Source of the DNA: Tetrahymena thermophila SB210
Taxonomy: Eukaryota; Ciliophora; Oligohymenophorea; Hymenostomatida; Tetrahymenidae
Direction: 5' to 3'
Assembly (NCBI RefSeq): GCF_000189635.1
Contig: NW_002476172.1
Coordinates: 1 to 64,000, forward strand
Length of the DNA: 64,000 nucleotides
The notes under the pieces were generated by a model, which saw only the letters and a list, made by a program, of their open reading frames with translations, made no database searches and was not told where the DNA came from. Both the position numbers and the translations under genes were made by a program. Below are positions 36,705 through 48,863 of this stretch, one piece after another (the first letter of the stretch is position 1; every line of letters begins with the position of its first letter).

Positions 36705-38260
36705 TGCTATTTTAGCACTAAATATATTTCTTTATGAAGAAATATCAAACTTAACAATTAAAATAATAAATGCAATTAAAGAGTAAATTATTTGTATTAA
36801 TTAAATTTTTTTTTGTTCATACTAAATATCTTTTATTTTAGGATTTAAATACAAAATGATTTATTTTTTTTTAATTCATAAATTTATCAATCAATAAATT
36901 CATATTTATTTCAGTATTAAGACTTTATTAAAATCTTGTTTGTTTTTTAAAATTATAAAAGTTATTTTTTACTTTTTGATTTTCAAATTTATCAATTAAA
37001 AAATTATTTGTAAAATTATTTTCTAATTAAAAGTTTTTTAAATTTTACTATCGAAATAGAGTTAAATACCTTTTTAATTTTAGATAGGCTATACTAACTA
37101 ATCAATACTTAATTAAAAGATTTTTAGACAAATTTTTAGCTTAAAAAACAAATTAGATTAAATTTTAAAAATTAGTTAAATTTAGAAAAATAAATTGATT
37201 TAATCATTGAAAATTTTTTTTAATTGTAAATTTGTTAATATTTGATTTAATTATAAATAAAATTAAGAAAATATTTGGAATATTAGAAAAATATCGATAG
37301 AAACTAAACTTAAATCTAGCAAACATGGAAAAAACTCTATTAAAAACAAGGTTTAAAATTTTAGAATGCAATTACATAAAATCCTTACATATATTATGTA
37401 AATGAAAAAATAATTAAATGAAGCCCTTTAGTAAGATTTTTTTATTAAAACATATTTAACTTAATAATTTTTATAAAAAGTGCAAATAAGATGTTTATTA
37501 ATTAATAAATTATTTGCATTAATTAAATTAAATTTTTATTCATATTTAATATTTGATATTTATACATTTAGCTTAAGACAAATTAACTTTTAAAATATTT
37601 CATTTCCCAAATTCAGCTAAAACAAACTTACTTACTTAATTACTTACTTAACATTTATTATAAAACTAAAATAATTATTATAAGCAGTAAAATTTAAATA
37701 AGTAGTAAATACTTCTATTAAATTGAGAAATCTAAAATCGTCACTCACCCTTTTGTACTTATTATTAAGAAATAAAAAATCAATTCTTATTATTTAATTA
37801 AAAGTAAGTACAATTTTTTAAACTTAAATTGTTGATTTAAGATTAATTTTCATAATAAAATGTGAAACAAATAAATTTCTTTTATCTATAATATCATATA
37901 AGATAATTATTATCTAAATAAACACCTTTATAAATTAGAATATTTCTCCATAAAATTATCTCTACTTAAATACATTATTAACAAAGACGTTTTTAATATT
38001 TTACACGTGTTTTTTAAAGAAATTTCTTTAGATTTTAGAATGTAGGCACTTTATTTATTCTGAAAATAGTCAGATAGAATCAATCAATCAATCGATTGAT
38101 TATCAATAAATTAGCTTTTAAGAAATTTCAGTATTGTGGATTATAAATAATTTGAAAAATTATTATTATTTAATAATATAAATAAGATATTTTATTCATT
38201 TAAATATTAAAAAAAGTTAGCGTAAAAATAGGAACAAAATCATATAGTAAATTTAAGTAA
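36705..38260. other. AT-rich region with a GNAT remnant
   Basis: It begins with GNAT 3' flank shared with unit A, then spacer, then the third GNAT remnant (listed separately) and its flank, then AT-rich DNA leading to the Derlin start. No intact frame was seen. Confidence 0.6.
37297..37420 (+). pseudogene. Third, highly truncated GNAT copy
   Basis: About 120 bp match the C-terminal codons of the intact GNAT gene: the block aaacatggaaa, then tctattaaaaacaaggttta. The match then fades into flank that also resembles the other two units. Everything upstream of this part is missing and the frame is broken, so it is a relic. Confidence 0.75.
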
Positions 38261-39381
38261 ATGGAAGACTTTAAAACTTGGTATTTTTAATTTCCAGTAG
38301 TTTCTAGATCATTTATAACAGCGGTAGTAGCTGTCACTGTTGTAGCTAGCTTAATATATTCACCTCTCCCATATTATATGTACCTAGATTTTTAAAAGCT
38401 CAAGAATTTCTAAGTAAAAAGATTTAAATCTTTGATCATATTTATTTATTTACTTACTTACTAACTAACCTCAAACAAAAGTTTAGAATTTCTTAAAATT
38501 TATAAAATATAATAGATTTGGAGAATTTTCACAAACTTCTTCTTTCTTGGGACATTTGGACCTAATATAATTTGGGATTTAGTCTATCTGTAATCCATTT
38601 AGAATTTAATTTTAAAGGTTAGGTTTAAATCATAAATTATAAATTAGATATTTTGCAACAACAAGACTTGATTCACTTTTTACTGACAGATAAGTTGATG
38701 AATAACTATGGCTTTACATCGTAGTCATGACTTTCTTATCAGTAAGATTAATAAAAAGATTTTGTAATAAATACCTATAACGATTTTTAAAATAGATTGC
38801 AGGATTAATTTTCAGTACACCATTTTTGTGTTCCACTTTACTATTCGCTTTCATATATATTTGGTGCAAAAGATAGCCTTTTGAGACAGTTCAATTCTTC
38901 TTTGGTTTAAAATTCAAAAGTAAAAACAAAACTAGCTCTTTATTTATTTTAAAAATATTCCTTCCAATTAAAATATAAAGCTAAATAAAATATTTTTAAT
39001 TTTGTATTTATTTTTTTAAAATAAAGGTGGCTATTTCCCTTATATTTTGATGGGATTACACTTAATTTTAGGACAAAGCATAATTTCAGATTTAATTGGT
39101 GTTGCTGCAGGTCATGGTTACGTATTCTTTAAATATATCTATCCAGTTTCCAGTGGAAAGGATTTCTTAAGAACTCCTAGATTCTTGTAAAATAATTCTA
39201 TTTCTTAAAAAAAATTTATTAACAATCTTATTATATAAAAAGTACTTCATTTGTAAATAAGTATATATCAAAGACTTAAGCTCATAACTATTAAAATCCA
39301 AACAATTAGCAATAAAATAATTAAGGATAATAAGGATTTAATTTTAGACAATTTTAGGGATAAGGTGTTAGAATAGGTTGA
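38261..39381 (+). CDS. Derlin, ER-associated degradation rhomboid-like protein
   Basis: Six exons (38261-38413, 38516-38589, 38648-38741, 38796-38919, 39027-39186, 39348-39381) give 212 residues in phase. The Derlin signature FQIWRIFTNFFFLGTFGP is formed across the first splice, and FFGLKFKSGYFPYILMG across another. Derlins are multi-pass, catalytically dead rhomboid-like proteins in the ER membrane that move misfolded proteins to the cytosol and recruit the p97/Cdc48 ATPase. The last exon, only 34 nt, encodes LQFQGQGVRIG and the stop. This matches the SHP-box pattern (aromatic, then G-x-G, then hydrophobic-G) that Derlins use to bind p97. The second intron (38590-38647) was chosen over a shorter alternative because it restores the family alignment. 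Confidence 0.93.
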
Positions 39382-42300
39382 CTGACAATAAATTTTACTC
39401 AATTTCGTATTGATTTAATAATAAATAAATAAACAAATAAATAAATAAAATAAATATTAATAGTAAATTAAAATAATTAATTGTAATTTTATTAATTTAT
39501 GCTTGTTTGTTTACTTTTCTAATAATGAATAAATTAATAAATATTTCAATAAAAAATTTTTTTTTAAGGTTTAAAATATATTAAAAGTTTTGAGGCGTTT
39601 ATTAGAAGTAAAAAAGACTTTTCTATTTAATGATTATTTATTTGTTGACAATATATGATTGTAATATATTATTTTATAATTCTGTTAATTTCTAATAAAT
39701 TAACTCATTATTTTTTTATTGATTTATCTATTTAGTTGATTGAGCCTATATTTGCTTTCTTAAGTACTCAATTATTTTTATAAAATTAACTTAAATCAGA
39801 GAACCACTAAGTTTTTAGCCTTTGGTTTTGTTTATATGAATATAAAATCTGTTTAAGTCTTTATAAAGCTTGAACAAACTTTTACAATTTTTAATTAATT
39901 CGTTTTTAGTAATGAAGTAGTAATACAAGAATTGCAAATTATTCATTCAGTCTCTCGTTATCATAATAGCTTATTTAAAATAATTGAAATTTAAAAAATT
40001 AGAAGTTTAATTTTGAAAAAGTGAAATAAAAATACTTCAATATAGTTTCAAACACCTTTAAGAATTATTTGCTTTTAAACTTAAGTTAAAAACCCAATTT
40101 TTTTATAGGTTAATTTTTACAGAAAGTATTAAATTATATTTTAAGACAAACTCTTTGTCAAACAATTTACTTTTAAGCCTATAAAAAACTTTTTAAAAAG
40201 AAATAAAATGAAATTTAGTAAGAAAATAAACTATTTAAAATACTCTTGACATTTTAATAACAAAATGAATTTAGAAAAAATGTCATTCAAAAAATAAAAG
40301 TCTTTAAATCAAATTTTTTTATATTTCTTTTAATAAATTAAAATTAAATGTTTTTTTTTTTTCGTGCAATTCATAAAATTTATTGAATGTGAATATAAAT
40401 GAAATTAGAAACGTCATTCATTAAAAATACTCATTAATAATTTAAGAACAGTGTATTTTATATTTTTAAATTCTTTTACTCTTCCTAAAAACAAAAGAGT
40501 CTTTGTTAAAAATTTATTGATTCTTTTTTTCAGCTGTGTGAAGATTCTAATTTTATTGTAGATAGAAAGAAAGAAATTCTATATAATTGAAAACTTTTTA
40601 TGGTTTCTCTATTCTAAGAGCGTAGATAAATACATGGCATTTTTTGCATAACTTTGAAGGTAAGAGATAAATTGATTAAAATAATTTCTTAACTTTTGAC
40701 TTTTTAAAAAATATTTTGTTTTTGGAAAAATTTTACTAGGATTTCTCAGTTTTCAAAAAATAGTTGTCATTATTGGATTACCATGAAAAAATTTTAATAT
40801 GTATTGAAAACTGATTTTAAATAAGAAATATCAATGATTTATTGCAAACAAATTATAATTATTTATTTTTTTTTAGTAGACTGTAATCTCATCAAATATT
40901 TGCAATATCAAAATTTGAGTTTTATTTTGTTTTAAACATCAAAATTTGTTTTGTAATTATTATAAGCAAGTACCCTAAACAGCAATCAACTTAGTTAAAA
41001 AAAATAATGTCCTTGAAAATATATAAATATCATAATATAAGGTCAATCATTTATTTTTTTCTAAGATTGATATATACTTAAATAAATATTATAATTATTT
41101 TAGTAGAAATGTAAAATGCTATTCAATTATTGGTTTTTGTTATATTGGTTAAAAGAAAAATTGTTTAGAAATAAATTTACTCCTAAGTTAGTGATTTAAT
41201 TCTTATTTTGATCATTATAAAAATGTTAAAAGAAAATAAATGCTTGAATATTTTTTAAAGATAAATTTGAAAGAATTAAAATATTTCAATAAATTTGTAT
41301 AATTAGCTTATACTAATAGCCATTTGGTTGAAATTTATTTCTCAAAAATGACTATCTTTGATGTTATATTTTCTTAGAATAATAAACACTATTTAAATTT
41401 GTTTAAATCAAATATGAAGTTGTCCTTCTAAAATAAATGTTATTTTTTATATTTTTATCTACCTTTTCTATCATATAATTTAAAATATAAGTAATTCCTG
41501 GTTGATTAAGGTAAAGGAATATTTTGGTGAGCATGTATTATATTTTGTGTTAAGGTATTTTTTTCAAAAAATTTTGGGAGTGGAAAGAGGCATTATATGA
41601 AGAATGAAAGACAGTTTTATATACTTTTTGTTATTAAAATATTGATATCTTTAATAGAGATTAGATGATATTAGTTTTAGGAATAAATTTGATAAGCAAT
41701 TTTCAAAAATTAATTAATTTATTTTAAGACTAAATAAACCTTTTATTGAGTTAATCAATGTACTTTCTTTTAATTAATTTTATTTATGAGATAATTCTTT
41801 GATTGCTACCATTCTATATATACAAAATTATTGTTTTACTTTTATTTTAAAATTAATAAATTAATTTATAACCAGCTACTTCGGATTAACACAAAATGAG
41901 AGTGAGGAAGAAAAAGATGAGAAATTTACTTTTTTTTAATAAAGTTATCATTTAAAAAATAATACTAAAGTAAGTAAGTAGTAACATTGATGTAAATATA
42001 TAAATTACTAATAATTATGATTTCATTATATTTATATTATAATAATATATAGATAGATATCTGAAGAAGAGAGGAAGATATCAAAGAAAGATTCAGGCTA
42101 TTTTCGGTGTTTTTAGAAAGAAATATCTAAGAAAGAGGATTAATAAATATATATATATATATATATTTTTTTTTTTGATTCAAGATTTTTGCTATTAAAG
42201 AGTTATTTTTGGTAAAGAAAAGATTTTATATAAAATATTTAAAATGAAATAGCACTTTTTATGTATATTTGCTATTTATTTTTAGCCATAAAGTTTTATT

Positions 42301-42393
42301 TTTCTGATTGTTTTGTAAAGAAGAATGATTTAAAGAATGATGCTTAAGAAGTTAATACAAATAGTTGAATTTAATAGAGATTCTCTAAATTTA
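39382..42393. other. Long AT-rich intergenic region
   Basis: About 3 kb of very AT-rich DNA with T runs and an (at)n tract at 42146-42166. The 42300-42393 part is 3' flank of the next minus-strand gene. Both strands were read with TGA as the only stop and no convincing gene was found. Confidence 0.55.
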
Positions 42394-43434
42394 TCAATTA
42401 ACAATATTGATTTCTAAAGGATCAACATTTAAGACATCAGTGCAATATTTATAAGAATTATAAATACTTGAATAAAGTTAAATATCGTTAAGTTATAGGA
42501 TGGATTAAAGTATAAAAAAGATTCCAGCAACTATTTTAAATTTGCTATCGAAACCAAATTAATAATACTAGATCAGTCCGAAAAAGAGTAAATCTGAAAC
42601 CAGATAAATTTTTAGTACTAGTATAATAAAACGTTTGTAAATTTGCAGCTTTCTTAAACTTCTGTAAATGAAAAGCTTGCAGAGCGGTAATAAAACAACT
42701 TAAAGAGCCAAAACTAAGCAATCGATGTAAATCAAAGTTTTTTGCGAAGTGTCGTACCTATCAATCTACATGATATTTTAGTTAGAATTCTCACTTTAAT
42801 CCTATGATAAAACTCCAAAGATGTAGAAAATCCAAACAAATTTGATAATTATATAACTCCATATTATCGCATTTTGAATTAGATTATAAAAAGTTAATTT
42901 TTTCAAAGAGCTTGTTTGAAGACGAATCTTTTTTATTAGATCTTAGTTATGGTAATTCAAATACCTAATATCTTTAATTTATGCTTTATTTTAGTGTTGT
43001 TCTGTTAAATTGGGGTTATTAGGCTATTTTTGTATGGTGTCATCTTCTATTAGTATTGATTGAGCTTCTTTTCCACACTCTTAAACTTGAGCTGGACTGC
43101 TGTCTGCTTTTAAGTCTTTTTCGATTATCATCATTATAAAATTTGGATTGAAAATTCTCAATGACTAGCTCTTATCAACCTCACTTATTTTTTCAACATT
43201 TTAAGCAATTTTTATTTCATTGTTGTGAGCAATAAAAACCTTGGATTTAACGAATTGCTCAGGAGTTGTAGACTCGGTTATGCGATGCTCCTAAATTCCT
43301 TAGCTTATGTTAGGTGAGACATTTTATTTTTGATCTTGTACTTTATTTAATTCATTAGTATTTCCTTTTAAAATAATTTTGTTTTAACTGATATTATAGT
43401 GCTCCTCTTATTACTATTACTCAAGACACATCAT
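42394..43434 (-). CDS. Four-helix membrane protein with Gln-rich tail, family member 1
   Basis: A single exon of 346 residues, from the first of two adjacent ATGs at 43434 to TGA at 42394. The first ~180 residues are soluble, with Gln-rich (CLEQQQQEEHYNISQ) and charged stretches. Four hydrophobic segments follow: around TFYNLIQNAIIWSYIIIKFV, LIYIDCLVLALQVVLLPLCK, FIILVLKIYLVSDLLFFGLI and FKIVAGIFFILQSILQL. A short acidic tail ends NVDPLEINIVN. It has the same architecture, length and strand as the genes at 44842-45759 and 47850-48863, so the three look like diverged paralogues. The family is not recognised. Confidence 0.8.
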
Positions 43435-44841
43435 ACGCAGTTTCAAGTATAATTTTACTGTAATCTAGTTCTTATTTAGCAACTGTTTTTTACTAAAACA
43501 CCCAATTTTATGAAATATATTTTTTGCAAATTATCAATTAATTAAAGTTAATATTATTTATTTATTTATTATTTAATTTTTGTTTATTTCTTCTTTTATG
43601 ATTATTTAAGCAGGCTTGATTTATTTCTATATCCTTATTAGTAATAATTTATGCATGTTTGGTCAACTTCTAAGTTTCATGTATTTATTTTTAATAGTAA
43701 ATTCGCAAAGAGTTTCAATAAGTGTTAAATCAATTGTTCCAAATTTTTTACTCTATATTAAGTATAAATCATAAACATTACTTTCAAACCTATATAATAA
43801 TAGTAACTATTTAGCTATTACTGTTTTATATCAGAATTTAATAAGTTTTTCAAATTTTAAATAGATTATAAATATTACATAAATTAAATACACAATATTT
43901 TGATTTCAAATGGTGAGAATGAGGAAATTTATTTCACATAAATTACCTGTTTTTAAAAAAATAAGACTCTTTCAAATATCTTAGATGACTAGAGTTATGT
44001 ACCTACTTATTCAAATGTTAGGTTATATCATCAGTTAAACAATTATTTTTATTATTAAAATACATCTCAATTTTATAATTTTCTTCTTTAATAAGAAATA
44101 TATTATAAATCTTCAAATGTTAGTCTCCCTAATATCACATATTCTAAGTTTTAAAACTAGCATTAAAGCGAAATATTTTTTGGTTTGGTATAAATCAAAA
44201 TAGGTTTTAACTTATGAAAAACTAAGGCATATGTATATTTATTCGCATATTTAAATTCAATATCTCAAAAGCTTATTTATGTTTAATATTAATTTTTCTT
44301 TGATTAAAAATTAGGATAAATTTTTACTTAATCTCTTTTTCTCTTAATTAAGTGACTACAAATATAAAAGAAACCAAAATATTATAACTAAAAATTGAAT
44401 AAATTGATTATTTTCAAGCAAGATCTTTTCTTTTATCCACATAATACGTTATAATGAAAAAAGAAAATATTTTCTGTTTTATTACATTTAATTCCATCAT
44501 CTTATTAATGAATACTACCAAATTTTATTTTATGATGAAAATTATTTAAATTTTATGATAAAAATACAAACTAAAAACAGATTTAAAAAAAATCTGAATT
44601 ATAATATTGTCTATTATAAGCCATACATTTTTATTAACCTTAAAAAATTAATAAATAAACAAACAAACCAATAATTATCACTTCTAAAATAAACAGATAT
44701 AGGAACAGTAAGTAAGCAAAGCGAAAACATAAATTAAATCAGTGAATTTTTATACCATAAATATAAATAAATTGAAACTAAAATAAAGTATTAGTTAAAA
44801 TAATTTGTAATATTTTTTAATAAAATGTATATTTTTTAAAC
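43435..44841. other. Long AT-rich intergenic region
   Basis: About 1.4 kb of spacer between two members of the four-helix family. The first ~100 bp upstream of 43434 remain open in frame but contain no start codon. Nothing else was seen. Confidence 0.6.
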
Positions 44842-45759
44842 TCAATCAATAGGATTTTTTTAAAGATACTACTAAAGAATTTTTTATTTTCCTATAAATT
44901 CTTGATACTATTTTAAATAGTAGAATGATATTAGAAAATACTAACCAAAGTTAATAAAACCAGCTATTATAAAGTCACTGCTCAATAAAGTTTGATTGTA
45001 AATTAAAAAGCATACACATGCTAATAAATCAAATATACCCAATTATACTCTTAGGGCATTAATTTTAATATTTTTAATAGAATTTGATTTTTTTAATTCT
45101 AATATTATGCTTAGGCTCACAGGAAAAAGTAAAAACGATATGCTTATACATAAAAGAGTCATAGATACAAGTAAAATATCAATTTCATTACTAGAATCAA
45201 ATTTCTTGATAGTATAGTAAGAACTCAATAAAGATTAAGTATATAGCTGCCAAAAGATGTAATAAACTTAGTAACCGATTACTGATATCAGCTAAAAAAA
45301 TCTGCAAATACCAAGTCTACTTAAGTGGGCTCCTTAAAGCAACAATTCACATTTAATTTCTCCTTCGTATTTTTCCTTTAATTATTTTGCGAAAGCTTTC
45401 TACATCAATTATTAAGGACTTGTATTTATTTAATCAGCTTCACTCTCTTTTTATTATTGTAGCAATGATTTTGGTGATTGATCTGTTAAGTATTCTTCTA
45501 CTTTTTAAAAACAATCGTTTTCATTTTTTTCTACAAAATCCACTTTTTAATTTCCTTTCTGATTACAAGACTCTGAATTAGTAGTAGACTGTTAAATTGA
45601 ACCTTTAGTATTACTCTCATAGCTTTTAGTCTCTATTTATTCACTGCCATCACAGACCATATTTGGTAATTTATTCTTTAGTTATCTTCTCTCAGTGTTG
45701 ATATCTGACACAACATCAATTTTATATTCTATTTCAGATGGAATTTCTAACTTTCTCAT
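44842..45759 (-). CDS. Four-helix membrane protein with Gln-rich tail, family member 2
   Basis: A single exon of 305 residues, from MRKLEIPSEIEYKIDVVSDI at 45759 to TGA at 44842. About 145 soluble residues with Gln/Ser/Glu-rich sequence (VEEYLTDQSPKSLLQQQKES) precede four hydrophobic segments: FQLISVIGYQVYYIFWQLY, ILLVSMTLLCISISFLLFPV, LGIFDLLACVCFLIYN and DFIIAGFINFGQYFLISFYY. The shared pattern with its neighbours includes a polar loop between helices 1 and 2, a Pro near the end of helix 2 and an F/Y-rich fourth helix. The family is not recognised. It lies 1.4 kb from member 1 and 2.1 kb from member 3, all on the minus strand. Confidence 0.82.
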
Positions 45760-47849
45760 AATTTTTAAAGTAAAAAGGAATTTATTGTTTTTTTTTTATT
45801 AATATTTTTATTTGGTTGATTAGGCTTTTAATCCACCAACCAATCAGTCTGAAAAACTAATTAAAAATCAACCAGTTTGCTTCTTTTTATAATTAAAATC
45901 TGTGTTTTTTTTTCCTTTCTTGCTTGTTGAAAATTTAGATTCTATCTAGATAATCTAGAAAATTAATTTGGATAATTAATTTGAATGATTAATTTTATTA
46001 AATTAAATAGACTTAAGTTGAATTAAAAATATTTAAAAATGTAGAGTATTAAAGAAAAATATTCATCTGATTTTTATCAAAAATGTTGAGTGTTTTTTCT
46101 ATTTGTAAGATATGTAAGAATATTTTTAATTTATGTTAATAATTTTTGCTTTTTTTTACTAAAATATGAACCCATTAAAGAATTTCTTCACATAAACAAT
46201 AAATTAACAATAATAAAGAAAAATAATATTTGGAAATTATAAAAACATTTTTCCGGTTTTTTCATAAGTTGGAAAAATAGAACAGATTTGTTTAATAATG
46301 TTTACTATTGCTCAAAGTACTTTAATTACTCAATTTAGATCTTCTCATTTGAAGAATTTTTTTAAATTTAGAAACAATAAAAATTTACATCTCGGCCAGC
46401 TCAAATCCGAGGGTTAAATAGGTTAGGTAATGACGAATTACGGTATCTTGCCCTTATAAATATATAGTATTGTATATTTTAAAGAATAATTTTAAAGTAT
46501 TTTTATATAAACTTCTTAATAAAAATGTATCTGAAAAATAATTTGAAGAATTTGTTTTCTAAATTATTAATTATCTAAAAAAATATCAAATCTAACTTAA
46601 AAATCAATAATTAATTTTCTTTTGTAAATTGGGTTTTTTTGCTCTAAAATTTGATTTTCTTGATTTGATGACTTAAAATATTGAGCTTAAAATTGGTATT
46701 ATTAAGATGATTTAACATAAAAATCACTCAAATAAGATATTCCTTCAAGAAAATTTAATATTAGTTAATAAATACTGATTAGATAAAGAGAACTTTTTTA
46801 AATTAAATTTGATATTTCTCTTTATATAAAAAGGATTACAAGAATTTATTAGTTTAAATAAAAACTTATAAGGACATATGTTACTAAATAAATACTTAAA
46901 ATTTTACTTCTAAATACTTTTAAAATTAAGAATGATGAAGTAAAAAAATAATTATAAAAAAATACACGCTGATTATTTGGTGTTCATTATTTATAATAAA
47001 TATTGAATTCGAGCTTATTAATCTAATTTTATTTGGAAAAATAGATAATTTAATTTCAGACTTAACTTAACTTAACTTAAAAGTGTTAACATAGTTGTAA
47101 TATTTTATTTTATTTAAATATCTTTATCAAACTCAATAATGATGTTTAATTTAGTATTTTATTAACATTTTTAACATATTATTTAAATAATAAATTGAAT
47201 GAGCTCTAATCATCAAATTTATTTATTAGCATAATGAATCTAAAATACGTCATAAGTTTATATTTTTAAATTAGAAAAAGTTAGGCTTAAAAGCCATAAA
47301 ATAATTCAATCAATTTTTGCTTATTTTATACCAAAATTTCATCAGATAATTCAAAAATATTTATTTTTTACAGCTCTCAAAATATAAAATAATTATAAAC
47401 TCAGCTTAATTTCTTAAATTTTATTTATTTATTATTAGTGGTACTTTCTATAACATAAATTTTCATACAATTATTATATCAGATAAATAGTATCAAAAAT
47501 AAGCGAGTATCTATCTATCTTTTTAATCAAATAAATAGATTGATTATACAAGTCAAATAATACTTTAAAATAAAATGGTTTTTGAAATTTTAAGAATGAG
47601 TAGTAAATAAGTAAACAAAGAAAAATTATTTTTTTAATAGTCTTGAGATTCGATTAAATTTATGATCAATTAATAAATAAAGATTAAAATTTAAATAAAA
47701 TGAAAACAAGGTATATTTAAAGCAGTCAACTCAGTAAGATAAGAATTTAAAATATAAAATAGACTTAACAAAAATTTTATAAAAATATCTTGAATATTAG
47801 CAAATTATAATATTATATTATTTTAGAATCTAATTTTATACAGAAATGG
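45760..47849. other. Long AT-rich intergenic region containing a GC-rich island
   Basis: About 2.1 kb of spacer. Apart from the GC-rich hairpin island at 46391-46455 (listed separately) it is strongly AT-rich, with a short (aactt)n tract near 47065-47081. No protein frame was seen on either strand. Confidence 0.55.
46391..46455. ncRNA. GC-rich hairpin island, candidate structured RNA
   Basis: This ~65-bp stretch is close to half GC inside DNA that is mostly over 80 percent AT. It can form two hairpins: CTCGG (46391-46395) with CCGAG (46407-46411), and GTAAT (46427-46431) with ATTAC (46437-46441) around a GACGA loop. A GGG at 46411-46413 could pair with CCC at 46451-46453. It is not a complete tRNA, 5S rRNA or an snRNA I recognise. 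Strand and function are unknown. Confidence 0.35.
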
Positions 47850-48863
47850 TCAATAATTTTATGATGTTGTCATTTCATGTACAGAGTTTTTTGTTTATAA
47901 TTCAATTTATATTTTTTGAAGGGTAAGCTTATTATCAATGTATTTTTAATATTATTTAATATTATACAATTAAGTAATCAGTTAAGCAAAATAAATTACA
48001 ATCCCTGTAATTTTAAAAAAACTATCTAAAAAAGTTGAATAGATTATGATTAAAGCTATTGGAAATACATCTAAAGAAATGTATTATATTTTCATATAGA
48101 TAACTAGCCTTTAAGAGATGGTGTTTTCTTTTTTAAGTTTCCTTACTAACAACAAATAAGAAATAGAGTGAACTAAATATGAAATAGTTTACAGTATAAC
48201 AGGAATGTAAACTAAATAAGTATCAGATAGACTATTTTTATTCATCACTCTTAACTTGATGTTCTTTGACTAATTTATAAATCCTACTACGTAAAAAAAC
48301 CATAAATAAGTGTAAATTGAGCTTCCAAGCATCAATATCAATGAAAAGCATCTCTTCCAGCCAAACTAAATTATTTATATTTTGATATTCTTATTTCTCT
48401 CTTCTATTTCATTTATTTGTGAACTTTTTTCACATTTATTTTTAAAGTTGTTCATTTATATTTTTTTTTCTTAATTTGCTATTTCATATTACTATTTATT
48501 TTTTTAGAGCCATTCGGACGGCACTTCAATTTTTATTGCTTGTTCTGAGTAAATAGTTGGCATATTTTTTTTCTTTATCTAAATATTGTTATCAGCAATG
48601 TCTGGTGCAGAGTTTATAATAGGAAGTCTTTCTGATTGTCTCTAGCTATTTTAAGATAATTGTTCATTACACTATTGCTTTAAAAAATCATGCTATGTCA
48701 ACTACGATTTAAATTGATTTTAAGGACTAAAAATGCACAAGTTTAGAGACTGGCTATCACAATTTTAAGAAGGCTAAGTTGAATTGTATTGAGATTAAGA
48801 ATTTCTGTTTAAATTTTAATTACTAAAGACTTCTTCTATGTTTTTATTTTCTTCTTTATTCAT
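47850..48863 (-). CDS. Four-helix membrane protein with Gln-rich tail, family member 3
   Basis: A single exon of 337 residues, from MNKEENKNIEEVFSNQNLNR at 48863 to TGA at 47850. About 165 soluble residues, Gln/Asn/Ser-rich and then Lys/Glu-rich with coiled-coil potential (EKSSQINEIEERNKNIKIQ), precede four hydrophobic segments: CFSLILMLGSSIYTYLWFFY, YLVYIPVILQTISYLVHSIS, ISLDVFPIALIIIYSTFL and ITGIVIYFAQLITQLYNI. Architecture matches the two genes to its left; sequence identity is low, so the relation is inferred from layout, strand and proximity. The family is not recognised. Confidence 0.8.

Larger units (their letters stand above)
31791..37560. repeat. Rab-GNAT segmental duplication, two full and one partial unit
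   Basis: Unit A (about 31791-34060) and unit B (about 34234-37110) align in order: Rab-like gene on minus, shared spacer, GNAT gene on plus, and GNAT 3' flank. Equivalent Rab stops are 2443 bp apart. A third piece (about 37297-37560) matches only the GNAT 3' end and the flank that follows. Shared blocks include ggttgatagggattatag and ttaccaag-aacacatactcc-like sequence. The GNAT gene is complete only in unit B. Confidence 0.85.

Noticed and set aside
38590..38647. A 25-nt intron (38623-38647) in the Derlin gene
   Set aside because: It keeps phase but inserts about nine residues where Derlins have none. The 58-nt GTAATC-AG intron gives a better family fit and a more usual length.
42300..42700. 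Plus-strand reading of this segment as a basic protein (KYLNKVKYRQVIGWIKV)
   Set aside because: It is interrupted by TGA several times, while the minus strand is open for 347 codons with four clean membrane helices. The minus-strand gene explains the sequence.
46391..46455. U2 snRNA based on the shared tctcggcc start
   Set aside because: Similarity ends after eight bases; the branch-site pairing sequence and Sm site are absent.
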